From NCBI GenBank assembly GCA_023133315.1, contig JAGLWR010000004.1, forward strand, positions 1-18,638: DNA of 18,638 nucleotides, read 5' to 3'. Below the pieces are notes generated by a model. The model was not told the origin of the DNA. It worked only from the letters and a program-made list of their open reading frames with translations, and searched no databases. Positions 1-5,325 of this stretch are shown one piece after another (within the stretch, counting starts at the first letter, position 1; each line of letters starts with the position of its first letter). Made by a program: the position numbers and the translations under genes. The stretch comes from Methanomicrobia archaeon (lineage in GTDB: Archaea; Methanobacteriota_B; Thermococci; Methanofastidiosales; B48-G16).

Positions 1-63
1 AAAGGCGCTAGGTTGAGGGCCTAGTTCTGTAGGGATCCGCGGGTTCAAATCCCGTCCCCCGCA
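1..63 (+). tRNA. tRNA-Leu (anticodon GAG), 5' end cut off by window
   Basis: The anticodon arm is complete: stem CTAGG (8-12) pairs with CCTAG (20-24) around the loop TTGAGGG, giving anticodon GAG at 15-17 (leucine codons CUC/CUU). A long variable region follows, as expected of a class II tRNA. The T arm has stem GCGGG, loop TTCAAAT and stem CCCGT (51-55). The acceptor 3' strand CCCCCGC is at 56-62 with discriminator A63. CCA is not encoded. The acceptor 5' strand and most of the D arm lie before the window. Confidence 0.93.
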
Positions 64-70
64 CTAACCC

Positions 71-91
71 CTTTCTTTTAAAAAAAGAAAG
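71..91 (+). terminator. AT-rich perfect hairpin just downstream of tRNA-Leu
   Basis: A perfect 9-bp inverted repeat with a 3-base spacer starts 8 bases after the tRNA discriminator. It is nearly all A-T, so as RNA it would be a weak stem, but its T-rich left arm could end transcription in archaea. Assignment as a terminator is inference. Confidence 0.35.
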
Positions 92-273
92 TGTTTGATC
101 CCAAAGAAAAAATGATTATTTAAAAGGAAATGTATAGAGAAAAAGTCTTATTTTCATTTAAAAATCGATTTTATTCGGAAGAAAACTATATTTTATTTTC
201 AAAAGGAAAAAGCTGCACCAAAAAAGAAACAAAAATAATTATTTTCTTTAAAAAAAGAAAGAGGGTGAAACAC

Positions 274-309
274 ATGGATGTCAGCTCTGCTGACATCAAC
301 CTGTATTAG
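274..309 (+). CDS. Possible 11-codon micro-ORF (MDVSSADINLY) containing a hairpin
   Basis: An ATG at 274 opens an 11-codon frame ending in TAG at 307-309. A good archaeal ribosome binding site, GGGTGA (263-268), sits 5 bases upstream, and an AT-rich TATA-like stretch lies near 235-246. Codons 2-8 coincide with a perfect 9-bp hairpin (277-297), so the sequence may be constrained by RNA structure rather than by peptide. No gene follows on the same strand before the convergent lipoprotein, so a classical attenuator has no obvious target. It may be a leader peptide, a remnant, or chance. Family unknown. Confidence 0.25.
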   Translation: MDVSSADINLY

Positions 310-313
310 AGAA

Positions 314-337
314 ACAGAACTAACTTGTTAGTTCTGT
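314..337. repeat. Perfect 11-bp inverted repeat with 2-base spacer
   Basis: ACAGAACTAAC (314-324) is followed by TT and its exact reverse complement GTTAGTTCTGT (327-337). As RNA it can be drawn as a 10-bp stem with a CUUG tetraloop, a stable loop class. It lies in a train with 277-297, 336-361 and 367-381. Confidence 0.85.
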
Positions 338-387
338 AGAATAGAATTTTCTTCATTCTACTTAGTGTTTCTTCAAGAAACCTGTTC

Positions 388-407
388 TAGAAAAAAATTA
401 AAAAATA
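388..407 (-). terminator. T-rich terminator of the lipoprotein gene
   Basis: Directly after the lipoprotein stop codon the minus strand reads a long run of T interrupted by a few A bases. This is the typical intrinsic archaeal termination signal. Hairpin 367-381 follows immediately. Confidence 0.55.
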
Positions 408-1574
408 TTAGAGTTTTAGCCGTATCTCCCAAGTAGTTGTAGATCCATCGCTGTATTCATTTGTCAGTATGAACGTTTTGGGCAGATACATGCCAGTCTC
501 AAAATTGAGCCATAATCGGAATCCTTCGTCTGGCTTAAAAACCTGTTCAATGACGCTGAGCTGTTCCTCTGTGCCTGTGAGAATGAACGATACATCAACT
601 CGACAATTGTGAGACTTGTCACTGGAATCGATTACTTTCATCACCTTTGGCTTCCACAATATCTCATCTTTCGTTAAATTCTGAATAAATACTTCGACAA
701 AGTATCCTCCGGGCTGCCATCCACGATACGACTTAGTTACTGTCCATACTACTACGTACAATTTCCCATCATCCAACGGCTCGTCCATTCCTCCTTTTAA
801 CGTGATGTGTTTAGATGCTGGCGTGGTTGGTGGAGGGGTAGTTGTTGGAGTTGGAGTGGTAGTTGGTGGAGGTGATGTCGTTGGAACTGGTGTGGTAGTT
901 GGTGGCACTGTGGTGGTAGGTGCCGGTGTCGTCGATCTCGGTGTCTGGGCAGCACTTTTAGCCTTCTCAGATAACTCCATCTCTTTATCTGGAATTTTTT
1001 CGGCTATTTTCTCAGCCATCTCGATTATATCATCCCATGATACATCCCATGAGCCTACGACACGTACAAAGATATTCTGTTTTATGAAACTAAGTGCACG
1101 GTAGGTATACCATTTTTCTCCAGCTTTTCCTTTAAATTGGTACGCAAACGTACCGTCGCCTATCTCGGGGGAAGAGACAAGTTCGAAATCTTTTTCATCT
1201 GGAGATTCACTTACCCGTGCTCCGTGATATCCCTTTGAATAGTTAAACGCATCCTGTATACTCGATAGCGTGTGGAAGTCGCATCCAATAACAACTATTC
1301 TAGACGCTTTGGAGTCTTCTATGTATACTCTCTTGTATCCTCCTTGCCAGCCGCGTTCAATCGCCCAATCCTTTATGTCGTTTTTACTCAGGTAATATTC
1401 TTTATCGAGTGAGTAATTTCCAGGCATTTCATATGACTCCAGCACGAAATCTTTTGGATCCACTTTCACCGTCTTAGAAGATGGTGTCGTCGTTGTAGTA
1501 CCTCCGTTATCTGAGATACAACATGTTAACAAAAGTACACAAAACACAATACCAAAAAGGAATTTTTTGTTCAT
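408..1574 (-). CDS. Secreted lipoprotein with Thr/Pro-rich linker and C-terminal beta-rich domain
   Basis: A 388-residue exported protein, probably lipid-anchored on the cell surface. Residues 1-19 form a signal peptide (Lys-rich start, hydrophobic core) ending in a double cysteine (Cys18-Cys19), a non-standard lipobox. A Thr/Ser spacer (26-33) follows, then a mixed alpha/beta domain (about 36-205) shared with the neighbouring 203-residue paralogue. A Thr/Pro linker (211-253) contains a 12-residue tandem repeat. The C-terminal domain (255-388) looks like an immunoglobulin-type beta sandwich. The start is supported by a TATA box about 25 bp upstream (1598-1605), meaning a leaderless transcript. 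No enzyme motif is visible; a binding or adhesion role is possible but not shown. Confidence 0.85.
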   Translation of the reverse strand: MNKKFLFGIVFCVLLLTCCISDNGGTTTTTPSSKTVKVDPKDFVLESYEMPGNYSLDKEYYLSKNDIKDWAIERGWQGGYKRVYIEDSKASRIVVIGCDFHTLSSIQDAFNYSKGYHGARVSESPDEKDFELVSSPEIGDGTFAYQFKGKAGEKWYTYRALSFIKQNIFVRVVGSWDVSWDDIIEMAEKIAEKIPDKEMELSEKAKSAAQTPRSTTPAPTTTVPPTTTPVPTTSPPPTTTPTPTTTPPPTTPASKHITLKGGMDEPLDDGKLYVVVWTVTKSYRGWQPGGYFVEVFIQNLTKDEILWKPKVMKVIDSSDKSHNCRVDVSFILTGTEEQLSVIEQVFKPDEGFRLWLNFETGMYLPKTFILTNEYSDGSTTTWEIRLKL

Positions 1575-1595
1575 AGTGTTAATTACTTAAATTCA

Positions 1596-1607
1596 ATATT
1601 TATATCT
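1596..1607 (-). promoter_or_regulatory. TATA box of the 388-residue lipoprotein gene
   Basis: On the minus strand the block reads AGATATAAATAT, with its centre about 26 bases before the ATG at 1574. At normal archaeal TATA-to-start distance, transcription would begin at or next to the start codon. Nearly the same block precedes the upstream paralogue. Confidence 0.6.
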
Positions 1608-1654
1608 TTCCGTATTAAACGAGGGTACAGTTGCAGTAAATGGTATTGTTGTAG

Positions 1655-2266
1655 TTAAGTGGGCACGTCCTCAGATAGTTCCATTGGTGCGTCTGGAATT
1701 TTGTTGGCGACTCTATTTCCGATATCGAATATATCGTCCCACGACATGGGTTGGGATCCCCAGACCTTTACCAGAACGTTTTGTTTTATGAAATAAAGCC
1801 AATGTGTGGTGTACCACTTTTCTCCACTTTTGTACTGATACTGGAACGCAAACGTACCATCGCCTATAGAGGGTGAAGAGACAATTGAGAAATCTCTTCG
1901 CGTCGAAGACTCTTTCACACGTGCTTCCTGGTATCCCTTCACGTAGTTAAACAGATCTTGTATACGGTCTGGTGGATAAAGCGAGCACGTAACCTCAGTA
2001 TTCATGTCTGATTTATATTGCCTCCAGTATGCAGCCAGCCAGCCGTGTTCGATCTCGTAATCCGCTCTGTCCTCTTCTTTCAAATATTTCTCATCGCCGA
2101 TGGTAAATCCGTACAGCATTTCGTTCAGATCTAAAACTAAGTCCTTTGGATCTATTTTTACCGTCTTAGAAGATGGTGTCGTCGTTGTAGTATCTCCGTT
2201 ATCTGAGATACAACACGTTAATAAAAGCACACAAATTACTATACCAAAAAGGAATTTTCTTTTCAT
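1655..2266 (-). CDS. Lipoprotein paralogue, apparently truncated in the linker
   Basis: A 203-residue secreted lipoprotein paralogous to the next gene downstream. The signal peptide, double cysteine (CCI) and Thr-rich spacer are almost identical to those of the neighbour, while the folded domain (about 36-200) is clearly diverged. Shared landmarks include SIGDGTFA versus EIGDGTFA and SGEKWYT versus AGEKWYT. It stops just after the ELSE segment, where its neighbour enters the Thr/Pro linker. Past the stop, a shifted frame still reads TTTIPFTATVPS, Thr/Pro-rich like the neighbour's linker, suggesting loss of the C-terminal domain by frameshift and deletion. The start is supported by a TATA box at the leaderless distance. 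Function unknown; it could still be a working single-domain protein. Confidence 0.82.
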   Translation of the reverse strand: MKRKFLFGIVICVLLLTCCISDNGDTTTTTPSSKTVKIDPKDLVLDLNEMLYGFTIGDEKYLKEEDRADYEIEHGWLAAYWRQYKSDMNTEVTCSLYPPDRIQDLFNYVKGYQEARVKESSTRRDFSIVSSPSIGDGTFAFQYQYKSGEKWYTTHWLYFIKQNVLVKVWGSQPMSWDDIFDIGNRVANKIPDAPMELSEDVPT

Positions 2267-2286
2267 ACTGCTAATTAATTAATTCT

Positions 2287-2299
2287 AATATTTATACTT
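2287..2299 (-). promoter_or_regulatory. TATA box of the truncated lipoprotein paralogue
   Basis: The minus strand reads AAGTATAAATATT, centred about 27 bases before the ATG at 2266. It closely matches the paralogue's promoter (AAGATATAAATATT), so promoter and gene start were duplicated together. Confidence 0.6.
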
Positions 2300-2315
2300 T
2301 TCTGTATAGGAAAGA

Positions 2316-2329
2316 TTTTTAAATATAAA
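2316..2329 (+). promoter_or_regulatory. TATA box for the three-helix membrane protein gene
   Basis: TTTTTAAATATAAA is the strongest TATA-like block before the gene at 2388. It would place transcription start near 2348, leaving a short leader with a ribosome binding site. It is divergent from the lipoprotein promoter 20 bases away. Confidence 0.45.
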
Positions 2330-2387
2330 AAAATAGTTATGTTATGTATAGGGGCATGATCCATATGAGATTTAGGGAAGGAGTAAG

Positions 2388-2690
2388 ATGATGGATATTT
2401 TTGATCTATCCTATACATTGGCTTATATAGTCGTGTCCATCCTTATGGCAGTTCTTATCTTTAAGTTTAGGAATGAAAAAACTGCAAAAATAACTACGGC
2501 CAAAATGTTTCTAAACAGTAAAACTGTTAGAGTATCTTTTATACTGATTTTAATCGGGATCTATTTTTCTATCCTCGGGGCTATACTCTGGTCTTTTGAG
2601 ATGGAATTGCAAGCAAATCTTCTTTATGTTTCCGGGGGAGTAGTTATTGCCATAGGTCTTCTTGCCCTGATAATACCGCTGAGAAAATAA
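2388..2690 (+). CDS. Small membrane protein with three predicted helices
   Basis: A 100-residue integral membrane protein of unknown family. Three hydrophobic segments are visible at about 9-26, 47-69 and 77-96, separated by a basic loop (27-46) and a short acidic loop. GGAG at 2380-2383 precedes two adjacent ATG codons at 2388 and 2391; spacing of 4 or 7 bases does not decide between them. An 11-codon upstream frame (ATG at 2356) ends in a TGA that overlaps the first ATG, which might couple translation. The gene converges on another small membrane protein. No conserved functional motif is recognised. Confidence 0.75.
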   Translation: MMDIFDLSYTLAYIVVSILMAVLIFKFRNEKTAKITTAKMFLNSKTVRVSFILILIGIYFSILGAILWSFEMELQANLLYVSGGVVIAIGLLALIIPLRK

Positions 2691-2772
2691 TTGCGTGTTC
2701 TTATAACAAAAGACTTATATTTCGTTTTTTAAGCATAATTGAGAAATTAAGAGAAGTTCTGATGCATGTATA

Positions 2773-3036
2773 TTATTTCTTCTTCCTTTTTATGGCACTG
2801 AAAATGTTTATAATTATGAATAGTATAAATATTCCAGCAGAAACAAATATTGAAGGCCCTATACCCTTTATGTAATCCCAGAATAAATTTAAAAGTACAA
2901 GAACAACAAAAATGGCCAAAACTATCCAAAATAACGGAGAGACTGCTGACTCAGATTTTACCGTTTCGTACATGTCCTTCTTTTTCTTTGGAACTTCACG
3001 TTTTCCATACTCGAATATGCTCTCTTTTTTCTCCAT
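2773..3036 (-). CDS. Small membrane protein with two predicted helices
   Basis: An 87-residue protein. The first 30 residues are highly charged and cytosolic-looking (many Lys and Glu). Two hydrophobic segments follow at about 33-53 and 60-81, and the tail is a run of lysines, predicting both ends on the cytosolic side. A TATA-like block on the minus strand at 3056-3065 (GTTAAATACT) is about 25 bases before the ATG, supporting this start as leaderless. It lies directly downstream of the CBS gene on the same strand but has its own promoter and follows a T-rich terminator. Function unknown. Confidence 0.75.
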   Translation of the reverse strand: MEKKESIFEYGKREVPKKKKDMYETVKSESAVSPLFWIVLAIFVVLVLLNLFWDYIKGIGPSIFVSAGIFILFIIINIFSAIKRKKK

Positions 3037-3077
3037 TGATTATATTAACAAACTGCAGTATTTAACGTTTTCTGTTG

Positions 3078-3096
3078 TGGAAAATAAAATAAAAAA
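3078..3096 (-). terminator. T-rich terminator after the CBS-domain gene
   Basis: The minus strand just after the CBS gene's stop codon is almost entirely T with a few A bases. It would separate the hsp20-CBS transcript from the small membrane protein gene downstream. Confidence 0.45.
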
Positions 3097-4242
3097 TTAA
3101 TCTCCCCAGAGACCTATATTCTTCAAAAACTCTTTGTCATAAGACCTGCTCATCATCATGTCCTTATGCTGGTACAGTTCTCTTTCTAAATGATCTAACG
3201 TCAGATAAAAGGCATCTTGGGGACCTAGCCCATTATCCGTGGCTACAAAAAACCCTCCTTCTGTGCCCATTCTGATCCTGCAGTTATAAACCCTTTTTCC
3301 CTGAGGAGTTTCTTTAAGTTTTTTGAAATATATAAAAACATCACCACTTTTCAATATCTTGGCATATTTCTGGAGTATTCTCTCCAAATCCTTGAGCATC
3401 TCTTCTCTTTCAAAGATCATTCCTATCCCGGAAAATGTTATATAAAATCCCTTCCCCTCTTTGGGTATTGATATTTGCTCTAAAAGATCTTTTCCGGTAA
3501 CAATGCCCATAATATTTTTGCCATCAGTTATGATCAGGTATGTTACTCCCCCGGATATCATTTTCTCTATTCCTTCTCTTATTTTAGCTTTATCGTTTAT
3601 TGTTTCTGCAGTTGTACTCATTATTTTTCTAGCAGGAGTATTCAAACGAGATCTTTTTTCTCCTATATATGTGCCTGCTTCTACCGACTCTAAAGGAGCT
3701 GTTACCTCCCTTAAAACATCGAACATCTTTACGATGCCTATAAGTTTTCTCCTATCATCTACCACGGGGAGATGGGATATATCATACTCATGAAATGTGT
3801 TTATTATCTTGGCTAATACATCATCTTCGTGTATTACTATAACATCTCTCGTCATTAATTCACTTATTCTCTTTTCACCAAGCTCTTTTTCTATTACTCT
3901 TTTTAAAATTACATCCTGATCTACAATCCCCACCATATTTTCTTTATCAAAAACAGGGAGGTTCTTTATGTTGTTTTCTATCATAAGTTTTGCCATCTTT
4001 ACCAAATTCGTGTCCAAGGAGATTTTTGGTACTGAATAAACAAATTTTTTTATTTTTGTTTTTGGATCTATTCTTGGCTTAATTACCTTTCTATCAAGAA
4101 GAACACCCTTAAATTCTTTATCTTTAAACACGTAAAGAACTTTCCTCTTTTTAAATTTCTTTATAACATCGCCTATACTCGCATTGTAATCAACTTTCTC
4201 AAAATTCTTGGATACTATCTCCTTTGCTTTTATATTTTCCAT
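3097..4242 (-). CDS. Four-CBS-domain protein with HPF/S30AE-like C-terminal domain
   Basis: A 381-residue cytosolic protein. Four CBS motifs are visible at about 5-60, 65-118, 125-180 and 203-258, with the typical pattern of hydrophobic strand, LPV(V/F)D and IVGIV (for example SHLPVVDD then LIGIVKMFDVL). CBS pairs normally bind adenine nucleotides and sense energy state. Residues 263-365 look like a beta-alpha-beta-beta-beta-alpha fold ending in AFYLTLDHLERELYQHKD, resembling the last helix of ribosome hibernation factors (HPF/RaiA). I infer a nucleotide-sensing ribosome-binding protein. The start at 4242 is chosen over an ATG 12 codons upstream because GGGGTGA (4253-4247) lies 4 bases before it. 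It sits 64 bases after hsp20 on the same strand, so it may share the heat-shock transcript. Confidence 0.85.
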   Translation of the reverse strand: MENIKAKEIVSKNFEKVDYNASIGDVIKKFKKRKVLYVFKDKEFKGVLLDRKVIKPRIDPKTKIKKFVYSVPKISLDTNLVKMAKLMIENNIKNLPVFDKENMVGIVDQDVILKRVIEKELGEKRISELMTRDVIVIHEDDVLAKIINTFHEYDISHLPVVDDRRKLIGIVKMFDVLREVTAPLESVEAGTYIGEKRSRLNTPARKIMSTTAETINDKAKIREGIEKMISGGVTYLIITDGKNIMGIVTGKDLLEQISIPKEGKGFYITFSGIGMIFEREEMLKDLERILQKYAKILKSGDVFIYFKKLKETPQGKRVYNCRIRMGTEGGFFVATDNGLGPQDAFYLTLDHLERELYQHKDMMMSRSYDKEFLKNIGLWGD

Positions 4243-4306
4243 TGTTTCACCCCAAAGAAAAAAAGAAAGGGAAAACAAAAATTCTTTTAAGAACTTATGT
4301 TTCTAT

Positions 4307-4741
4307 TTATTCAATTTTGATTTTTTTCTTTGAAACTTCTTCAGATATTTTTGGAAGTATTATTTCCAAGACCCCATTGTTATATTTCGCCTTTATCTTG
4401 TCAGGATCTACTTTTGTGGGCAAAGGTACTGTTCTGTAGTATCCTGCATAACCTCTTTCCTGGTAAAAGTACCCTTCCTTTTCTTCTGTTACTACTTTCT
4501 TTTTTGAAGCTTTTATAGTTAACGTATTCTCATTGAGATCTATCTCAATGTCCCCTTTGCTGATACCTGGAAGTTCCGCCTGTACCAAGAGTTCTTTGCC
4601 TTTGTCTATAACATCTAATAACGGTTCCCTGTAATTAAATGGCTTTATTCGTTTTGAGGGGAGAGAAGGTCTTGTATAGATACTGCTAAACATCCTGTCC
4701 ATCTCCTCCTGTATTCTTCTTATCTCATCAAATATATCCAT
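4307..4741 (-). CDS. hsp20: Hsp20 family small heat-shock protein
   Basis: A 144-residue ATP-independent holdase chaperone that binds unfolding proteins and forms oligomers in the cytosol. A short N-terminal amphipathic helix (1-20) precedes the alpha-crystallin domain (about 36-130), which has the signatures VQAELPGI, LTIKA and NNGVLEIILP. The tail ends KKIKIE and carries the I-x-I motif (141-143) that docks neighbouring subunits. The start at 4741 is chosen because GAGGTGAT (4753-4746), a near-perfect match to the archaeal anti-SD, sits 5 bases before it. An in-frame ATG 9 codons upstream (4768) falls about where transcription should begin and is a leaderless alternative. It is divergent from the HTH-Cdc48 operon and shares its operator region. 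Confidence 0.96.
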   Translation of the reverse strand: MDIFDEIRRIQEEMDRMFSSIYTRPSLPSKRIKPFNYREPLLDVIDKGKELLVQAELPGISKGDIEIDLNENTLTIKASKKKVVTEEKEGYFYQERGYAGYYRTVPLPTKVDPDKIKAKYNNGVLEIILPKISEEVSKKKIKIE

Positions 4742-4785
4742 ATCAATCACCTCTTTGTTTTTTTTCATAACTATATTGTTATTGT

Positions 4786-4804
4786 CTATTTAAAAATCTT
4801 TCGG
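4786..4804 (-). promoter_or_regulatory. hsp20 promoter (BRE plus TATA)
   Basis: On the minus strand: CCGAAAGATTTTTAAATAG. CCGAAAG is a candidate BRE and TTTTTAAATA the TATA box. The first 16 bases match the HTH-Cdc48 promoter at 15 positions. Transcription would start near 4768, leaving a leader of about 27 bases with the strong ribosome binding site. Confidence 0.65.
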
Positions 4805-4822
4805 TCTATTGTTTTATAAAAT

Positions 4823-4850
4823 TAACTAAAAGTTATAGTTAATAACTAAA
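4823..4850. promoter_or_regulatory. Heat-shock operator cluster of TAACT/AGTTA half-sites
   Basis: Four half-sites alternate in 25 bases: TAACT (4823-4827), AGTTA (4831-4835), AGTTA (4837-4841) and TAACT (4843-4847). They form two overlapping palindromes, TAACT-AAA-AGTTA and AGTTA-A-TAACT. The cluster lies between the divergent hsp20 and HTH-Cdc48 promoters. The half-site resembles the CTAAC-N5-GTTAG element I recall for Archaeoglobus HSR1. Regulation of both promoters by the adjacent HTH protein is inferred. Confidence 0.6.
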
Positions 4851-4857
4851 AGATCTA

Positions 4858-4873
4858 CCGAAAGCTTTTTAAA
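4858..4873 (+). promoter_or_regulatory. HTH-Cdc48 operon promoter (BRE plus TATA)
   Basis: CCGAAAGCTTTTTAAA combines a candidate BRE and TATA box, 7 bases after the operator palindrome. It predicts transcription start near 4895. It is 15/16 identical to the block at 15190-15205. Confidence 0.65.
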
Positions 4874-4904
4874 GAAAGATATAATATATATTGGTGTGAT
4901 CATC

Positions 4905-5321
4905 ATGCCCAGATTTAAGATTGTAATAAAGGATGAAGAACTTCCTTTCGAGAGAAATGTGGACAAATACGTAGAGTTTTTGTGTAATGTCCTCGGGTTA
5001 TCCACGGGGAGAGATACAGACGATACGACATGCAAGGTCTTCAAAAAAATAGTGATACATTCCAGTAGAGAAGGTGTTACAACTACAAAAGAAATCTGTG
5101 AGGAGATAAACATGAGCAGAGGTGCTGTAGTAAACCAAATAAATAAGATGATAGAGGCTGGAATGCTTAGAAAGGAAGGAAATTACTATGTTTTAAGAAG
5201 GAGAAACTTGATCAGAACGATGTGGGAAATAAGAGAGGATATTTTGAGAATGTTCGAAAAGATAGAGGAAATAGCAGAAGAGTTAGATGAAGAGATAGGA
5301 TTACCAAAAGAGAGGAGATGA
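4905..5321 (+). CDS. Winged-HTH regulator, likely HSR1-type heat-shock regulator
   Basis: A 138-residue DNA-binding protein. After an N-terminal segment (1-40), a winged helix-turn-helix spans about 45-98, with recognition helix around SRGAVVNQINKMIEAGML and wing RKEGNYYVL. The C-terminal tail (100-132) is a charged amphipathic helix suited to coiled-coil dimerisation. It is in one operon with Cdc48 (4-base gap) and divergent from hsp20. In Archaeoglobus fulgidus the HTH protein HSR1 (AF1298) is linked to a cdc48-like gene and an hsp20, and Pyrococcus Phr controls the same two target types, so a heat-shock repressor role is a good inference. The start at 4905 follows GTGATC (4896-4901), which matches the anti-SD; GTG at 4896 is a leaderless alternative. 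Confidence 0.85.
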   Translation: MPRFKIVIKDEELPFERNVDKYVEFLCNVLGLSTGRDTDDTTCKVFKKIVIHSSREGVTTTKEICEEINMSRGAVVNQINKMIEAGMLRKEGNYYVLRRRNLIRTMWEIREDILRMFEKIEEIAEELDEEIGLPKERR

Positions 5322-5325
5322 TTTT

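Larger units (their letters stand above)
64..407. other. Intergenic region between convergent units, rich in perfect inverted repeats
   Basis: This 344-bp region separates the tRNA (plus) from the lipoprotein gene (minus). It holds no conventional gene. The left part is very AT-rich and contains a perfect 9-bp stem at 71-91 (CTTTCTTTT, spacer AAA, AAAAGAAAG) just after the tRNA. The right part contains four more inverted repeats in close succession (277-297, 314-337, 336-361 and 367-381) and an 11-codon micro-ORF with its own ribosome binding site (274-309). The hairpins could be back-to-back terminators or a structured small RNA. Confidence 0.75.

Noticed and set aside
92..115. Similarity of 92-115 to the region before the CBS gene (about 4244-4262)
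   Set aside because: The match is short and mostly low-complexity A/T; it is not enough to call a duplicated or decayed gene start.
314..337. Heat-shock operator within the hairpin (CTAAC-TT-GTTAG)
   Set aside because: The half-site resembles the HSR-type motif, but the spacing is different, there is no CCGAAAG/TATA block beside it, and the wider 11-bp inverted repeat is better explained as RNA structure.
245..390. CRISPR array
   Set aside because: The hairpins differ in sequence and there are no regular direct repeats with equal spacers; no cas genes are present.
1..407. Integration of a mobile element at the tRNA-Leu 3' end
   Set aside because: I saw no second copy of the tRNA 3' end in the window, no integrase and no transposase, although accessory-looking lipoproteins lie next to it.
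802..1104. Gly/Val-rich 100-codon frame opposite the lipoprotein linker
   Set aside because: Its Gly/Val repeats are the reverse complement of the Thr/Pro linker codons; no start signals support it.
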